Source: Chara braunii
Taxonomy: Eukaryota > Streptophyta > Charophyceae > Charales > Characeae
DNA length: 59,958 nt
Assembly (NCBI GenBank): GCA_003427395.1
Contig: BFEA01000464.1
Coordinates: 1,182,182 to 1,242,139 of the forward strand
Reading direction: 5' to 3'
This document shows positions 58,641 through 59,958 of this stretch, piece by piece (within the stretch, counting starts at the first letter, position 1; every line of letters begins with the position of its first letter). The position numbers and the translations under genes were made by a program. The notes under the pieces are model-generated. The model made no database searches. It saw only the letters and a program-made list of their open reading frames with translations, and was not told the DNA's origin.

Positions 58641-59860
58641 CTTTACCCGATTCAGACCCTGTTTGACGAATGTAGCAGAAAGGGGTCACTCGCCAGAACC
58701 CCAACTCGTGAAAAGTAGATCAACATGCATGTTCTCTAGATCAAAAGTCACATCCTAACTAAAGTAAAAGTCAATGCTAAAGGTCACAGTTGTGCCCCTG
58801 GACGAACAGTTGTAATATTCAGATATGAGAGTCACATCTGTTCATCCAGGGGGTGTACAGGTCATGTCTGTTCGAGCAGTAGATGTGTCTGTTCGTGCAG
58901 TATATGTGTCTGTTCGTGCAGTTAGTATGTCTGTTCGAGCACTAGGTGTCTGTTCAAAGGAAGTCTAAAGGATAAATTCCCAGTCAAGATTCAAGTCAAA
59001 GGGAGAGTTTAGATTCAGGCATCAAGTCCAAAATCCAGACCAGATGGCCGCAACAGCAACAGACCCTGAAGGGAAAGTACTGAGACACACACACCATGCT
59101 GAGGTTTGGGACTGAAGGAGGCCCAAAGTCCCAATGAAGACCTCAGGAAGGGAGGCCAGCAGTATAAAGAAGCAGGCCAGCCTCCCTTGAAGAGAGATCT
59201 CCAGTAGCATTCTGGCGTGGAAGTGTTGAAGGCACTTGTGCGTTGGCTAGCTAGGAAGTGCTGGCAGGAGAAGCTGCGCTAAGATAGGAAGAAGGTTGAG
59301 CGCTGGTTTGCAAGTAGCAGCCATAGCTGCCCCATCTAGTTGACGTAGTTAGAGGGTTAGTAGTTAGTCTTTAGTGAGTAGCATTCAAAGTAGATTCTCA
59401 TAGAGGGAGTATGCATGCATGATAAAAGAAGAGAACTGAGACAGAGATCTTGAGGGAGAGAGAGAGAGAGGAAGGGACAGGTGTACGATGTTGGTCATGG
59501 TGGAGACATACCAGTTCTGCATTTAACTTGTTGTTGAGAGGAGGTGTTGGATGAGCCAGGCCTCACATTGCGGTTGTATGAGAAGGAAAGTCATATCACA
59601 CTGTTGGTTCTTGAACTCGAGATACTCTTATAATTTGTTGGAGATAATATGAGTTGCGCATCTTGGTTCACATCTCATCTTTACTTTATGCTGTGTGCTG
59701 GTTCATAATCTGTGTGATTGGTAATGTGTCATGCATTGTGACACACTCTGGGAAGTTGTGGACATTCAGGTCCCTTGCAGCTGTGACAAACGCCATGAAA
59801 ATTCTTAAATGTGTATCTTGAAACAGAGGGACAACAAAAGCAGATCGATAAATAGATACA
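58641..59860. other. No gene recognised
   Basis: It contains a 22-24-bp tandem array at 58,860-58,955 (GTCTGTTCG(A/T)GCAGTA) and a GA run at 59,455-59,472. No conserved coding motif. Confidence 0.6.
58860..58955. repeat. 22-24-bp tandem array, about four copies
   Basis: Repeats of TGTCTGTTCG(A/T)GCAGT with small length differences. Confidence 0.85.
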
Positions 59861-59875
59861 GATATAGATATATAG

Positions 59876-59877
<2 letters not shown>

Positions 59878-59958
<81 letters not shown>
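59878..59958. repeat. (TA)n microsatellite at window end
   Basis: A TA run of about 80 bases, continuing beyond the window. Confidence 0.97.

Overview
The window is nuclear DNA of a streptophyte (green plant lineage). The evidence is one split gene for a plant-type Cdh1/FIZZY-RELATED protein, a plant-like U6 snRNA copy, GT-AG introns of up to 10.9 kb, and dense microsatellites and small transposons. The large, repeat-filled introns and draft-assembly scars suggest a big genome such as a charophyte alga of the Chara kind. The species is an inference; the sequence does not prove it.

Layout. Bases 1-18,751 hold no gene I can recognise: a microsatellite, a purine-rich tract, an AT-rich stretch (about 1.2-7.7 kb) with diverged duplications, then a mixed stretch with tandem repeats at 11.8-12.2 kb and 12.6-13.1 kb. 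Bases 18,752-47,912 on the minus strand carry the FZR/CCS52 gene: ten exons, nine introns, all phase 0. Exon 1 encodes the low-complexity N-terminus with the C-box, exons 2-9 the WD40 propeller, and exon 10 (54 bp) the C-terminal Ile-Arg tail. The introns hold a U6 retropseudogene, U2 snRNA 5' fragments, several short inverted-repeat elements (MITEs), a 1.4 kb hAT-like element, many microsatellites, one 455-base gap and two uncleaned Nextera junction adaptors. Bases 47.9-51 kb are the GC-rich 5' flank, with CT/GA repeats, a possible TATA box and nested MITEs. Bases 51-54.8 kb are AT-rich and include decayed protein-like reading frames. Bases 54.8-58.7 kb are a cluster of hAT-like non-autonomous elements, one complete at 765 bp with an 8-bp target duplication. 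The window ends in a long (TA)n.

Function. The single gene encodes an activator of the anaphase-promoting complex (APC/C), which in plants promotes cyclin destruction and entry into endoreduplication. Nothing else here looks functionally linked to it. Several oddities are assembly artefacts: an adaptor flanked by an exact 127-bp duplication, a 95-bp duplication around a single N, a 96-base poly-G, and a probable poly-C length error that breaks the frame of exon 1. I found no convincing new biological system. The best candidates for a second look are the MITE families with conserved interiors and the decayed reading frames at 51.5-52.8 kb.
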